Positions 35,611-45,364 of a stretch of DNA of 46,320 nucleotides are shown here, piece after piece. The first letter of the stretch is position 1, and each line of letters opens with the position of its first letter. The notes under the pieces were generated by a model. That model saw only the letters and a program-made list of their open reading frames with translations. It was not told where the DNA came from and did no database searches. A program made the translations under genes and the position numbers. Where the stretch lies: the NCBI GenBank assembly GCA_946409745.1, contig CAMJXP010000002.1, forward strand, positions 1 to 46,320, read 5' to 3'. The stretch comes from an uncultured Candidatus Saccharibacteria bacterium (lineage in GTDB: Bacteria > Patescibacteriota > Saccharimonadia > Saccharimonadales > Saccharimonadaceae).

Positions 35611-38367
35611 TTACTTGCGTTTCTTGGAAGATTTCTTCTTTGAACCAGATTTTTTCTTCGTCTTCTTCGTTGGAGCTTTCTTGCCAGTTGCACCTGGAGT
35701 CTTCTTTTTAAATTCGGAATCGAGATTCTTTTCACCCTTCTGAACTTCATTCACACCGCGTTCGGTTTGTTTACCGGCCATCTTAGTGAGTTCAGATTCA
35801 TATTCTTCACCATCCGTCACATTGTCATCGCGAGCTTCTGCCGGCGTAATTGTGAGCAAGATATGAAGCACTTCTTCGCGCAGATTTCTTTGCAAACCAT
35901 CAAAGAGTTTTTGCGATTCAGAACGATATTCTACGAGTGGATCGCGCTGGCCAACTGAACGCCAGTGAATACCTTCACGGAGATGTTGCATGTTTTCGAG
36001 ATGTTGCATCCATAAAGTATCGAGCACCTTGAGATACACTTCACGCTCAATCTTGCGCATGATTTCCGGCGTAAATTCATCTTCCTTCAGTTTATAAGCT
36101 TGTTCAACTGCCTCGAGCGCTAATTTTTCACGATCTTTTTCTTTGCGCTTCAAACCGATTTCGGAAATCAAGTCATCATCGAAATCAAAGACGGCCTTAA
36201 ATTCTTCGTTGAAATTCTTATTCACGCGTGACGAGAATTCGGTCAGCATCTTCGTCTCATCTACCATCAAGCGATGAATCTCTTTGTAAATGTCCTCGCC
36301 TTCCAAAATCTTGCGACGAATCATGTAGACCACTTTACGATGACGGTTAATCACGTTATCGTATTGCACCACATTTTTACGTGAATCGAAGTTAAATCCT
36401 TCGATACGCTTCTGTGCTGATTCAAGAGTCTTTGAAATCGTCTTCGTTTGGATTGGCATATCATCATCCACGCCGAGTCTAGTAAGGATCATCTTCACAC
36501 GATCACCTTGGAAAATACGCATCAAATCATCTTCACACGATACAAAGAATTGTGTTGTACCTGGGTCACCCTGACGACCACCACGACCGCGGAGCTGGTT
36601 GTCTACGCGACGTGAATCATGACGTTCTGAACCAATCACGACGAGACCGCCGAGTTCTTTCACGCCTTTACCAAGTTTAATATCGGTACCACGACCAGCC
36701 ATGTTAGTAGCGAGCGTAATTGCACCTTTTTCGCCAGCTTTCGCAATAATCGCGGCTTCACGTTCATTGTTCTTAGCGTTCAAGATTTCATATGGCAAAC
36801 CAAATTGATCGAGATATCTTGCAATCTCTTCGTTGTTTGCAATCGAACCAGAACCCACAAGCACTGGCTGACCTTTGTCGTGATATTTCTTCACTTCTTC
36901 AGCGATTGCCTTGAGCTTGCCCGCCTTGGTTTTGTAAATCAAATCATCCTTATCCACACGGGCAATCGGCTTGTTTGGTGGAATTTGAATTACGTCAAGT
37001 GCATAGATCTGCTGGAATTCTTCCGCTTCCGTAAAGGCGGTACCGGTCATACCTGAAAGTTTCTTATAAAGTCTAAAGAAATTCTGGAACGAAATCGTTG
37101 CGAGCGTCATCGACTCTTGCTTTACGACCACACCTTCCTTGGCTTCAATCGCCTGGTGCAGACCTTCGTTGTAACGACGACCTTGCATCAAACGGCCAGT
37201 ATGCTCATCCACAATAATCACTTCACCAGAGTTTGTCACCACGTAATCCTTGTCGCGCTTAAAGACGACTTCAGCGCGGAGCGCTTGTTCCATGTGATAC
37301 ACGAGGCGCGTATTCTTAGTTGAATACAAATTATCGACACCCAAAATCTTCTGTACTTTTTCAATACCAGCGTCAGTCAAAGTTACCGAGCGACGTTTTT
37401 CGTCAAAGACATAGTCATCCGGTGTCAGTCTTCCGGCTACCTTGGCGAACTGGTAGTATGATTCCGGATTGTCACCGGCTGGTGCCGAGATAATGAGTGG
37501 CGTTCTCGCTTCATCAATTAAGATTGAGTCCACCTCATCCACGATAGCAAAGTTTAATTCGCGTTGGCGGAGATATTGGACTTCCGAGGTCATGTTGTCG
37601 CGGAGATAATCGAAACCGAACTCGTTGTTCGTACCATAAGTAATATCAGCGTTGTAAGCTTCTTTTCTGGTAGCCGGACGGAGATGGCGAAATCTCTCAT
37701 CGTCGTGCTCTTCGTTTTCGTATTCACGATCATAGATGAATGAAGCTTCGTTAATAATCACACCAACCGAAATACCGAGGAAATCGTAGATTGGACCGTT
37801 CCAACCGGCATCACGTTGAGCGAGATAATCGTTCACGGTGACAATATGTACACCACGACCGGTCAAAGCATTAAGGTATGCTGGGAGCATTGCGACGAGT
37901 GTTTTACCTTCACCCGTCTTCATCTCGGCTACATTACCTTCATGGAGTGCCATACCACCGATGAGCTGCACATCGTATGGACGCATCTTAAGTACGCGCT
38001 TTGATACTTCCCTTGCTACCGCAAACACATCTGGGAGCAGCTCGTTCAAAATCTTCGTGTCATCAGTTTCAACACGCTTCTTGGATTTCTTTACCTTCTT
38101 AGACTTCTTAGTATCTACCTTTTTCTCTTCGAGTTTCGCAGTCTTCAATGCTTTCTCGATTTTTTTCTTAAAAATATCCGTCTGAGCCGCGAGCTCTTTG
38201 TTGCTCATCTTTTCGTATTTCGGCTCGAGTTTATTAATTTCTTGCGCACGCTTCCAGTATTTCTTCAGAATCTTCTTCTGGGCGTCACCAAACACGCCCT
38301 GCAAAAATTTAGTAAGGGCAGTTTTATCAGCCAATTTATCAGTCGGCTTCTTTTCTTTTTTCGCCAT
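35611..38367 (-). CDS. secA: Preprotein translocase subunit SecA
   Basis: MKTGEGKTLVAMLPAYLNAL, VHIVTVNDYLAQRDA, YGTNNEFGFDYLRDNM, DEVDSILIDEARTPLIIS, GRGGRQGDPG. Confidence 0.98.
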   Translation of the reverse strand: MAKKEKKPTDKLADKTALTKFLQGVFGDAQKKILKKYWKRAQEINKLEPKYEKMSNKELAAQTDIFKKKIEKALKTAKLEEKKVDTKKSKKVKKSKKRVETDDTKILNELLPDVFAVAREVSKRVLKMRPYDVQLIGGMALHEGNVAEMKTGEGKTLVAMLPAYLNALTGRGVHIVTVNDYLAQRDAGWNGPIYDFLGISVGVIINEASFIYDREYENEEHDDERFRHLRPATRKEAYNADITYGTNNEFGFDYLRDNMTSEVQYLRQRELNFAIVDEVDSILIDEARTPLIISAPAGDNPESYYQFAKVAGRLTPDDYVFDEKRRSVTLTDAGIEKVQKILGVDNLYSTKNTRLVYHMEQALRAEVVFKRDKDYVVTNSGEVIIVDEHTGRLMQGRRYNEGLHQAIEAKEGVVVKQESMTLATISFQNFFRLYKKLSGMTGTAFTEAEEFQQIYALDVIQIPPNKPIARVDKDDLIYKTKAGKLKAIAEEVKKYHDKGQPVLVGSGSIANNEEIARYLDQFGLPYEILNAKNNEREAAIIAKAGEKGAITLATNMAGRGTDIKLGKGVKELGGLVVIGSERHDSRRVDNQLRGRGGRQGDPGTTQFFVSCEDDLMRIFQGDRVKMILTRLGVDDDMPIQTKTISKTLESAQKRIEGFNFDSRKNVVQYDNVINRHRKVVYMIRRKILEGEDIYKEIHRLMVDETKMLTEFSSRVNKNFNEEFKAVFDFDDDLISEIGLKRKEKDREKLALEAVEQAYKLKEDEFTPEIMRKIEREVYLKVLDTLWMQHLENMQHLREGIHWRSVGQRDPLVEYRSESQKLFDGLQRNLREEVLHILLTITPAEARDDNVTDGEEYESELTKMAGKQTERGVNEVQKGEKNLDSEFKKKTPGATGKKAPTKKTKKKSGSKKKSSKKRK

Positions 38368-38399
38368 ATTATCTCCAATCTTCTCTATATTCTAGCACA

Positions 38400-38765
38400 C
38401 TAGTGTCTCTTAATAAAGAGATTTTTGAGGCTTCTTCTTTGGCGATGTGGTTGTGTTTCCAATTTATAACGACGGATTTGCCCAGTGAGTTTTGCTTCCA
38501 CCAAATCCACACCCGCAAACACGTTCGAACATTCATCTTTAGCCGCTACGACCTTGCCACCAGGAATATCCATCGCCACCGAAATCTCGTATTTGTCGCC
38601 TTTGCTCTTACCGATTTCCGTCACAATTACTTTTGCAATCACATCTTTTTTCGAACCACGTGGTAAATAGCGATCGAGTTTACCGATTCTCTTTTCGACG
38701 TACTTACGAAAGCCATCCTCAACCTTATAGCCATTGTTTCCAGTGACTTCAATTTTTTCAATCAT
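38400..38765 (-). CDS. hpf: Ribosome hibernation promoting factor, short form
   Basis: VTGNNGYKVEDGFRKYVEKRIGKLDRYLP...DMDIPGGK-like core...AGVDLVEAKLTGQIRRYK. Confidence 0.88.
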   Translation of the reverse strand: MIEKIEVTGNNGYKVEDGFRKYVEKRIGKLDRYLPRGSKKDVIAKVIVTEIGKSKGDKYEISVAMDIPGGKVVAAKDECSNVFAGVDLVEAKLTGQIRRYKLETQPHRQRRSLKNLFIKRH

Positions 38766-38766
38766 T

Positions 38767-40011
38767 TTAGATTTCCTCCTTATTGTTTAGATATGGCCTG
38801 AGTACCTCTGGTACCTTAAATTTACCACCTTCAGTTGCATAGTTCTCAAGAAGCACTACGAGCGCTCTAGCTAGCGGGATTGCGGTACCGTTCAAAGTGT
38901 GCACAAATTCAATCGTACCATCTTTGCGACGAACTCTACAGTTTACTGCTCTAGCTTGGAAGTCTGTACAGTTTGAACAACTGGTGATTTCCTGGTACTT
39001 CTGATTCACTGGCGACCAGTATTCCATATCATATTTCTTCGCCGCTGGCGCACCAAGATCGCCGGCCGCAATGTTAATTATATGATAAGGAATACCAAGT
39101 CCTTGCCAAATGTCTTCTTCAATCGCGAGAATCTTTTCGTGAATCTCTTTTGATTGTTCTGGCAAACAAAATGCGTACATCTCGAGTTTGTTAAATTGGT
39201 GTACGCGGAACAAACCACGCGTGTATTTACCATACGTACCCGCCTCTTTTCTAAAGCATGGTGAATAACCAGCATAGAACAAAGGAAGTTTATCTTCGTC
39301 AATAATCTCATCCATATGATAGCCGGTGAGTGACATCTCAGCCGTCGCGATTAATGCTAAATCTTCACCTTCAATGTAATATTCATCAGATTGATCCGAA
39401 GTGCGTGGGTTAAAACCACAACCTTCGAGTACTCTCGAGCACACCATGTCTGGTACCGTCATAAAGGTGAAACCGTGTTCCAACACTTTTGACAAACCAT
39501 ATTGCAGTAATGCGTTCTCGAGTAAAGCCATTTCGCCCTTTAGGTAATAGAATTTCGCACCAGCGACCTTCGCACCACGCTCGAAATCTACCCAGTCACG
39601 GCTCACGGCGTAGTCCAAATGATCAACACCTTTTTCATGATGTTTGCCCCAAGTCTTAACTTCCTTCGAGCATTCCTCACCACCAAGTGGTACATCGTCA
39701 AAAATGATGTTTGGTACGGTCTTTAGTAATGCGTTGAGTTTCGTCTCGGCTTCAGTTAATTCCGCCTCGCATTCTGCAAGCTCGGCTTTTACTTTCTTGC
39801 CCTCTTCAACGAGTTCCGGAGCTGGCTTACCACCTTTCATTTTACCGGCGATTTCATTACGCTTTTGTCTCAGCGCCTCCACGCGCGAAAGAATAGATTT
39901 TCGTTCATCATCCAGTCGCACAACATCGTCTACATTAATTTTATAGCCTTTTTCTTTGGTGGACTTCTTCACCAAATCGAGATTTTCTCTGATAAACTTC
40001 ACATCTAACAT
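38767..40011 (-). CDS. serS: Seryl-tRNA synthetase
   Basis: MLDVKFIRENLDLVKKS...; class II motif 2 region PCFRKEAGTYGKYTRGLFRVHQFNKLEMY; EITSCSNCTDFQARAVNCRVR. Confidence 0.97.
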   Translation of the reverse strand: MLDVKFIRENLDLVKKSTKEKGYKINVDDVVRLDDERKSILSRVEALRQKRNEIAGKMKGGKPAPELVEEGKKVKAELAECEAELTEAETKLNALLKTVPNIIFDDVPLGGEECSKEVKTWGKHHEKGVDHLDYAVSRDWVDFERGAKVAGAKFYYLKGEMALLENALLQYGLSKVLEHGFTFMTVPDMVCSRVLEGCGFNPRTSDQSDEYYIEGEDLALIATAEMSLTGYHMDEIIDEDKLPLFYAGYSPCFRKEAGTYGKYTRGLFRVHQFNKLEMYAFCLPEQSKEIHEKILAIEEDIWQGLGIPYHIINIAAGDLGAPAAKKYDMEYWSPVNQKYQEITSCSNCTDFQARAVNCRVRRKDGTIEFVHTLNGTAIPLARALVVLLENYATEGGKFKVPEVLRPYLNNKEEI

Positions 40012-40058
40012 ATTAAAACTATTATAACACTAAATAGTTAAAAATCGATTAAAATAGG

Positions 40059-40811
40059 TTAGTTTAGCTTGCGCCACAGGTTGAAATAATCGCCGAGATG
40101 TAGGTCGGCCGGACGGGCATCCAAACTAAGCTGAAGCTCGTTGAAAATATCCGTAAGCTTTTCTTTGTTCGCAAATGGCGCTAGATTATGGATCAATTTC
40201 TTTCTTGGCGCCGAAAACGCCTGTGCTATTACTCTAAAGATTTCGTCTGGGAAAATCGGACCGGAGGAATGCGGTGCAAGTACAATCACGCGACTATCCA
40301 CCTTTGGTGGTGGTGTAAATTCAGCCTTCTTCACGACTGGACCAAGTGCGACACTGGCGCGGTTCTTTACAAATAATGACAGCGTCGATTCTTTTTCATC
40401 CGCAATTCTTTCGGCCACTTCCTTTTGAACTAGAAGCACAATCTTTGCCGGCACGTTCTTAGTTGTTAATAATTTCTCAATAATTGGGCTCGTAATATAA
40501 TATGGTATATTTCCGGCCACTGCATAACGTTCCGAAATTTCATCAAAATCAAATTTCAAAATATCTTTATTAATCACTTCGAGATTCTTACCCGGGAATG
40601 ATTTTGGTAGATTCGTTGCAAGATGCGAATCATATTCTACTGCCACCACGCGTTGGAAATTCCTGAGTAAACTCGAAGTTAGAGTCCCAAGACCCGGCCC
40701 AATCTCTACCACCAGCGCTACGTCATCCGGAGTTTTCGCAAGCTCCGCAATTTCATCGAGCACTGCACGATTATTAAGCCAATGTTGTCCTAGTGATTTG
40801 ATATTTTTCAT
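40059..40811 (-). CDS. rsmA: 16S rRNA (A1518/A1519) dimethyltransferase RsmA/KsgA
   Basis: LGQHWLNNRAVLDEIAELA...VVEIGPGLGTLTSSLL...VAGNIPYYITSPII. Confidence 0.95.
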   Translation of the reverse strand: MKNIKSLGQHWLNNRAVLDEIAELAKTPDDVALVVEIGPGLGTLTSSLLRNFQRVVAVEYDSHLATNLPKSFPGKNLEVINKDILKFDFDEISERYAVAGNIPYYITSPIIEKLLTTKNVPAKIVLLVQKEVAERIADEKESTLSLFVKNRASVALGPVVKKAEFTPPPKVDSRVIVLAPHSSGPIFPDEIFRVIAQAFSAPRKKLIHNLAPFANKEKLTDIFNELQLSLDARPADLHLGDYFNLWRKLN

Positions 40812-41897
40812 TTATACTCCATCGCGCCGAGTCCAGTCGGTCGCAAGATCAAATTGCTCAGGGTTCGCTACTGCAAACGAACCGGTATCATATACTTTGC
40901 CAAGTCCAAGGCTCGTTTCTACCACCGAGCAACGCGGATAACGGCTTAAGTTCGCCGCCACTAGTACGTACCCTTCCGCATCTACCTTCACACCATCAGA
41001 ACGCACCGAATAGGTCGCTGGCACGCCACATTCACGGGCGGCAATTCTCATCACGCCGCTCATATTAAGATCGTAATAAGTTTCTTGGCGCTCCACCTTC
41101 TGGCCATTCGCCTTCGTCACGGTATAACGATTGCGTCCCTTTGATTTGGTTAGTGGAGTTTGTTCAATCGCGCTAGCACCCACTGCCACGATTCTCGTGA
41201 CCGGCTCTTTCTTTACTTCTTCCGAGACTAACTTTCTCGTCGCCTCAGCCCCATCGACATATTGAACTTCATAAGTCTTCACTTTAACTCCGACCTCACC
41301 AAACTGGCGCACTTCTTCTTTACCTGGCGCGACATTGTAATCCTTTACTCTCTGCTCAGCAAACGGAATCTCTTCTTCCTCAGTTATCTTCGAACCGCCA
41401 TTTCTCTTAATGTCATAAATCTCCACCATTCCAAGCTCTAGGAACAGCGTATTCATCACCGGCTTTACCTCATCACCGTCATATACTTCAAATCCAGCGG
41501 CTCTCGCAATCGTTTTAAGATCGTAGCTCGCCGTCATCACATATTTATTATTGTCGCCATCACGCACCAGTGCCGGACGGGCCCGGTAAATATTAATAAA
41601 ATAATTATCGGCGTTCACGACAGTCTCAAGTGCTGGCTCAACAATATCACCGGTGGAAAGTTCCACACCGGAGCGTTCCAGAATCTCAGCCACAGTCGCT
41701 TCTTTAGATTTAACTGTCAACTTATCCGAGCCATCAAAAATATTCACAAAGTATTCCGATAAAAGAGTGGCTGGTTCTTCTTCGCCCGCGGCAAAGGTCC
41801 TCTGTAAAGTTAACGTGAAAATTGAACCTGCCAAAAGTAGGACAACACTGATCACTAATAAAATTAGAGCCTGATCGAGGTTTTTCGAAAGTCTCAT
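40812..41897 (-). CDS. YabE/RpfB-like protein: DUF348, G5-like and 3D domains
   Basis: VTVKSKEATVAEILERSGVELSTGDIVEP repeats; VGVKVKTYEVQYVDGAEATRKLVSEEVKKEPVTRIVAVG (G5); C-term 3D domain; placed next to rsmA as yabE is in Firmicutes. Start reassigned to 41897. Confidence 0.87.
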   Translation of the reverse strand: MRLSKNLDQALILLVISVVLLLAGSIFTLTLQRTFAAGEEEPATLLSEYFVNIFDGSDKLTVKSKEATVAEILERSGVELSTGDIVEPALETVVNADNYFINIYRARPALVRDGDNNKYVMTASYDLKTIARAAGFEVYDGDEVKPVMNTLFLELGMVEIYDIKRNGGSKITEEEEIPFAEQRVKDYNVAPGKEEVRQFGEVGVKVKTYEVQYVDGAEATRKLVSEEVKKEPVTRIVAVGASAIEQTPLTKSKGRNRYTVTKANGQKVERQETYYDLNMSGVMRIAARECGVPATYSVRSDGVKVDAEGYVLVAANLSRYPRCSVVETSLGLGKVYDTGSFAVANPEQFDLATDWTRRDGV

Positions 41898-41903
41898 ATT
41901 ACT

Positions 41904-41909
41904 ATTATA
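41904..41909 (-). promoter_or_regulatory. Extended -10 element (TGTGGTATAAT) of a leaderless gene
   Basis: TATAAT exactly 6 nt upstream of the ATG at 41897. Confidence 0.65.
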
Positions 41910-41916
41910 CCACATA

Positions 41917-41942
41917 ATAAAAACCCGGCGGGGACCGGGTTC
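41917..41942 (-). terminator. Intrinsic terminator of the ncRNA candidate
   Basis: Minus strand AACCCGG-tccccg-CCGGGTT-TTTATT. Confidence 0.8.
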
Positions 41943-42046
41943 TCAATAATCTCTAGGTGGAAAACAATTTAGCCAAATTAACTCAACGCTCTCCACCCAA
42001 TAAAACTTGATTCCAGTCCCTCTCAACGTTAGATTGACTTGAATCT
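41918..42046 (-). ncRNA. Candidate ~130-nt structured small RNA
   Basis: Promoter TTGACA (42075-42080)-N16-TAAAAT (42053-42058) with TGC extension; hairpins AATCT/AGATT (42028-42049) and ggtgga/tccacc (41956-41961/41992-41997) enclosing AAUUU/AAAUU; ends in a GC-rich terminator. Confidence 0.55.
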
Positions 42047-42205
42047 AACTTTATTTTAGCATAGCCAATTTGTATGTCAATATTGATTTTTGACTTTTTT
42101 GATGTTTTTTATTAGATAAAGTTTTCCACAAGCAAACAGGGGTACAAACTCAAAAACCGAACACTTTTCGCTTGACAATTTTTAACTTTATTTTACAAGA
42201 TATTT

Positions 42206-42763
42206 TTACAAATTGATGCGTTTGGCTTCAAAAAGCACAGTTGGTACAGCCGGAGGTGGCGTAAAATCAGTTGGTTTTAACGGCAAACGGATCTTAGTGT
42301 TGTAATCCTGGATCAATTTCAGCCCGAGTTGCGAGGTATAATGCCGCTCTGTGTTAATCAGTTTCAGCGCCATCTGCTTCTGCAGAATCAAGTAAAAGGA
42401 TTCCGGTGGGTTCTCTGCCTCAATTAATTTATGAATAATCGCCGAACTTAGGTGAAACGGTGGATTTGAGAATACTTTGTACGGTCCTTCCGGAAGCTCC
42501 ACATTCATAAAATCGTCTTCAATAATCTCGACGTTCTTAATCCCCCGTTTATTCAGATTTGCCCGAAGTTTCACCGCCGTCGCATGATCCGGCTCTACTG
42601 CTATCACCTTCATCACCCTATTCGCTAAAGCGCTCGTAATCACCCCTGAGCCTGCGCCAATCTCCAGCACGGTATCCCGTTTCTTAAGATTCGAATGACC
42701 AATGAGGATTAATGCCAGCTTTGGCGACCTTAAAAAGTGTTGTGATAAATTCGGGTCTCTCAT
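42206..42763 (-). CDS. Short rRNA adenine N6-methyltransferase-like protein (Erm/KsgA superfamily)
   Basis: LSQHFLRSPKLALILI...VLEIGAGSGVITSALANRV...VFSNPPFHLSSAIIHKLI; only 185 aa, so lacks the usual C-terminal helical domain. Confidence 0.87.
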   Translation of the reverse strand: MRDPNLSQHFLRSPKLALILIGHSNLKKRDTVLEIGAGSGVITSALANRVMKVIAVEPDHATAVKLRANLNKRGIKNVEIIEDDFMNVELPEGPYKVFSNPPFHLSSAIIHKLIEAENPPESFYLILQKQMALKLINTERHYTSQLGLKLIQDYNTKIRLPLKPTDFTPPPAVPTVLFEAKRINL

Positions 42764-42764
42764 T

Positions 42765-43454
42765 TTACGATTTCAGGCCGGCGTCGAAGAATAGTTTCAC
42801 GTATTCCCAACCCCAGTTTAAATCAAATCCACTTGGCGTGTAATTATTGAACTTGAAATGTGGCATCCCATCCACCAACTTCACCATCTTTTGCGCATTC
42901 TTCACAATATCGGCTAACGGCTCTTCATTTTCGACGCAAGTTTCAAAGGTTTCACCTAAGCCCACTTCTTTACCAGCCTTAATATAATACTCTTTTTCAA
43001 TCTTATTAAATTCATTATAGGCAGCTTTACCGGAATCTTTGAACCAACCGTTCCAAACCTTTACAATCAGATTATTATAATAGTCCCAGAATTTACCTTC
43101 GTTCTTTGCACAGTAAATCGCCTCAGCCGAATAGCGTGACTGAATCGACTGGCTCTGGCCATATTCATACATAAAGTCCGATAAACGCACCTCAACTAAG
43201 ATGTCGTTTTTCTCGATATATTCTTTGAATTCATCTTCATGTTCGATAATGGCATTTTCAAATGCTAAACAATACGGACAAGCGATATCTGAATAGATAA
43301 TGTAATAGTTTTTAGCATCCATATTACCAACCGTCATGTCTTTGTCCCAGACAATCTCTGAATTTGGCGTTTTATGCGTCATACTCGTCACGATCGCTGC
43401 AATCAAAATACCAAGCACGGCTACCACACCAATAATTCTAAATACTTTCCCCAC
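42765..43454 (-). CDS. Membrane-anchored DsbA-like thioredoxin-fold protein
   Basis: N-terminal TM; YIIYSDIACPYCLAFENAIIEHEDEF (CPYC motif). Starts GTG with SD ggagg. Confidence 0.87.
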   Translation of the reverse strand: MGKVFRIIGVVAVLGILIAAIVTSMTHKTPNSEIVWDKDMTVGNMDAKNYYIIYSDIACPYCLAFENAIIEHEDEFKEYIEKNDILVEVRLSDFMYEYGQSQSIQSRYSAEAIYCAKNEGKFWDYYNNLIVKVWNGWFKDSGKAAYNEFNKIEKEYYIKAGKEVGLGETFETCVENEEPLADIVKNAQKMVKLVDGMPHFKFNNYTPSGFDLNWGWEYVKLFFDAGLKS

Positions 43455-44064
43455 GCTCCTCCTTCTTCCTCTTCATGTATTTTTCATTCACTATTATAAC
43501 ATACGTTTCTTCGCCAAGTCTCTTGAGTGAAAGAACTGCAATTATAATTGCAAGCGCCGTCACAATCCCCGAGATTACCCCTACCATCGCGAGGCCACCA
43601 GTTGAAAATAGCGCACCAAGTAGTGGCGTGAGCAATGTTGTCCCGCAAGTCGGACATCCCGCGCCGAGTGCGATTAATCCGGTAATAATCCCCGCCTTCT
43701 CGACATTCGCCGAATTCGAACTCTCTTTACCATTTTTGATACGTTTCTTGTGCCAGAGTAAGACAATAAGGCCAATCAAAATCCCCTGGAGTAGTGCCAA
43801 GAAAAATACCGGCAGCCAATCGAGGAAAATCATATTAATCCCAAATACTCCGATTAAAGCATCGAGAATAATCTTCATACTCCCACTAAAGCCCACCATC
43901 CCCATTAGTTCGAATTTCGAAAAACCACCAGCTAGTAAATTCATTAAAGTTCCAAAGAACAAAAAAGCAATAATAAATCCGACCCAAAATCTCTTTTCCT
44001 TCGTCGCCAGCAAAATACCTTTGCCCGCGAGGACGAACTCATCTAGCCACTTCCTCCAATTCAT
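43438..44064 (-). CDS. Polytopic membrane protein with CPTCG motif
   Basis: Several TM segments; GLIALGAGCPTCGTTLLTPLLGALF; overlaps the DsbA-like gene. Confidence 0.75.
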   Translation of the reverse strand: MNWRKWLDEFVLAGKGILLATKEKRFWVGFIIAFLFFGTLMNLLAGGFSKFELMGMVGFSGSMKIILDALIGVFGINMIFLDWLPVFFLALLQGILIGLIVLLWHKKRIKNGKESSNSANVEKAGIITGLIALGAGCPTCGTTLLTPLLGALFSTGGLAMVGVISGIVTALAIIIAVLSLKRLGEETYVIIVNEKYMKRKKEERGESI

Positions 44065-44092
44065 GGAACTATTTTAGCACAAGTAAAAAGAT

Positions 44093-45364
44093 TTAGTTAA
44101 ACTTTTTGATTTCGTAAGTACCGGATTTGGCTTCGTTTTCACCAACCACAATACCATTTTCAGCTAGTTTTGCAGCGTAAGTCAGTTTATCGCCTAATCT
44201 TTTATCGGTCGCCACAATCGTCACTTTTTCACCTTGATCACGACGATCCTTCGCCACCCTCATAGCAAACTCAATCTCATTTTCTGTAATCGGAATCACT
44301 GCCGTATCAATTGGCTTACTTTCTTGACTTTTCACCAAATTATTTTCATTTAGAACATAAAATAGGCGCGTAAGTCCAATCGAACCCCCGACACCTGGTA
44401 GTTCTTGCTCGGTAAAGAAACCGGCCAAATTCTCATAGCGGCCACCGCCACAAACTGAACCAACCTGCTTGTATTCCGGCAAAACAAATTCAAACACGGT
44501 ACCCGTGTAATAATCGAGTCCACGCACAATCAACATGTCGGCTTCGATATCCGTACCACGGCCATCCATTTCGAGCGCAAGCATCACTTTCTCGAGTTCC
44601 GCGATACCTTTCTTGTAAGTATCGTTAAGATCGCCAAACTCACGAAGTGCCTGCGTCACACTAGCCCTACCACCATGAATGCCGATAAATTTGACTAACT
44701 GATTAATCTTTGCATTTTCAATCCCAAGTTCCGCAAATGCCTCACGCGTCGCTTCCGGTGACACTTTCTCGGCGTGATCGATTACGCCAAAAATTTTTCC
44801 CGAAAGTTCAGATAAACCCATCGCCTCGACGAAACCAGACAAGATTTTGCGGTTATTGATTCTCGCGAGCACTGGCGTACCGAGCTCAAAGCCTTTAAAC
44901 GCATCAAGCAAAGTTGCAATCACGTCGGCATCATAATAAATCGGCAAGTTGCCTCTACCAATCACATCCACATCGCACTGATAGAATTCGCGGAAGCGTC
45001 CCTTTTGTGCTCTCTCGCCACGGAAGTTACGTCCGATTTGCGTTACCTTAAATGGAAAAGTCAACTCATTTTCGTGTTCAACCACATAGCGCGCTAGTGG
45101 CACAGTGTGGTCAAAGCGAAGTGCCTGGTCGGCATCATCCTCAGACTCAGCCGTCTTAATCACTTTGTAAATCTGTTTTTCAGTATCACCACCCGCCTTG
45201 GCTAAAAGGATTTCGTTGCGGTCAATAATCGGAGTTTCGATGCTAAGAAAGCCATGGTTATGATAAACTTCACTGATTACGTTTTTGTATCGATCAAAAA
45301 TTGCTTGTGTTTCTGGTAGCAACTCTTGCATGCCAGAGATTGGTGAAGTATTCATCTTTTTCAT
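44093..45364 (-). CDS. hisS: Histidyl-tRNA synthetase
   Basis: PISGMQELLPETQAIFDRYKNVISEVYHNHGFLSIETPIID...RARFREFYQCDVDVIG-like motif 2...LIVRGLDYYTGTVFEF...GSVCGGGRYENL. Confidence 0.96.
   Translation of the reverse strand: MKKMNTSPISGMQELLPETQAIFDRYKNVISEVYHNHGFLSIETPIIDRNEILLAKAGGDTEKQIYKVIKTAESEDDADQALRFDHTVPLARYVVEHENELTFPFKVTQIGRNFRGERAQKGRFREFYQCDVDVIGRGNLPIYYDADVIATLLDAFKGFELGTPVLARINNRKILSGFVEAMGLSELSGKIFGVIDHAEKVSPEATREAFAELGIENAKINQLVKFIGIHGGRASVTQALREFGDLNDTYKKGIAELEKVMLALEMDGRGTDIEADMLIVRGLDYYTGTVFEFVLPEYKQVGSVCGGGRYENLAGFFTEQELPGVGGSIGLTRLFYVLNENNLVKSQESKPIDTAVIPITENEIEFAMRVAKDRRDQGEKVTIVATDKRLGDKLTYAAKLAENGIVVGENEAKSGTYEIKKFN

Noticed and set aside
42121-42135. ttttccaca as a DnaA box / origin signal
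   Set aside because: Single imperfect match (consensus TTATCCACA), no cluster and no dnaA/dnaN nearby.
43475-44077. 200-aa plus-strand ORF antisense to the CPTCG membrane gene
   Set aside because: Exact shadow of a credible TM protein with promoter; sequence is S/P/I-rich antisense-type.
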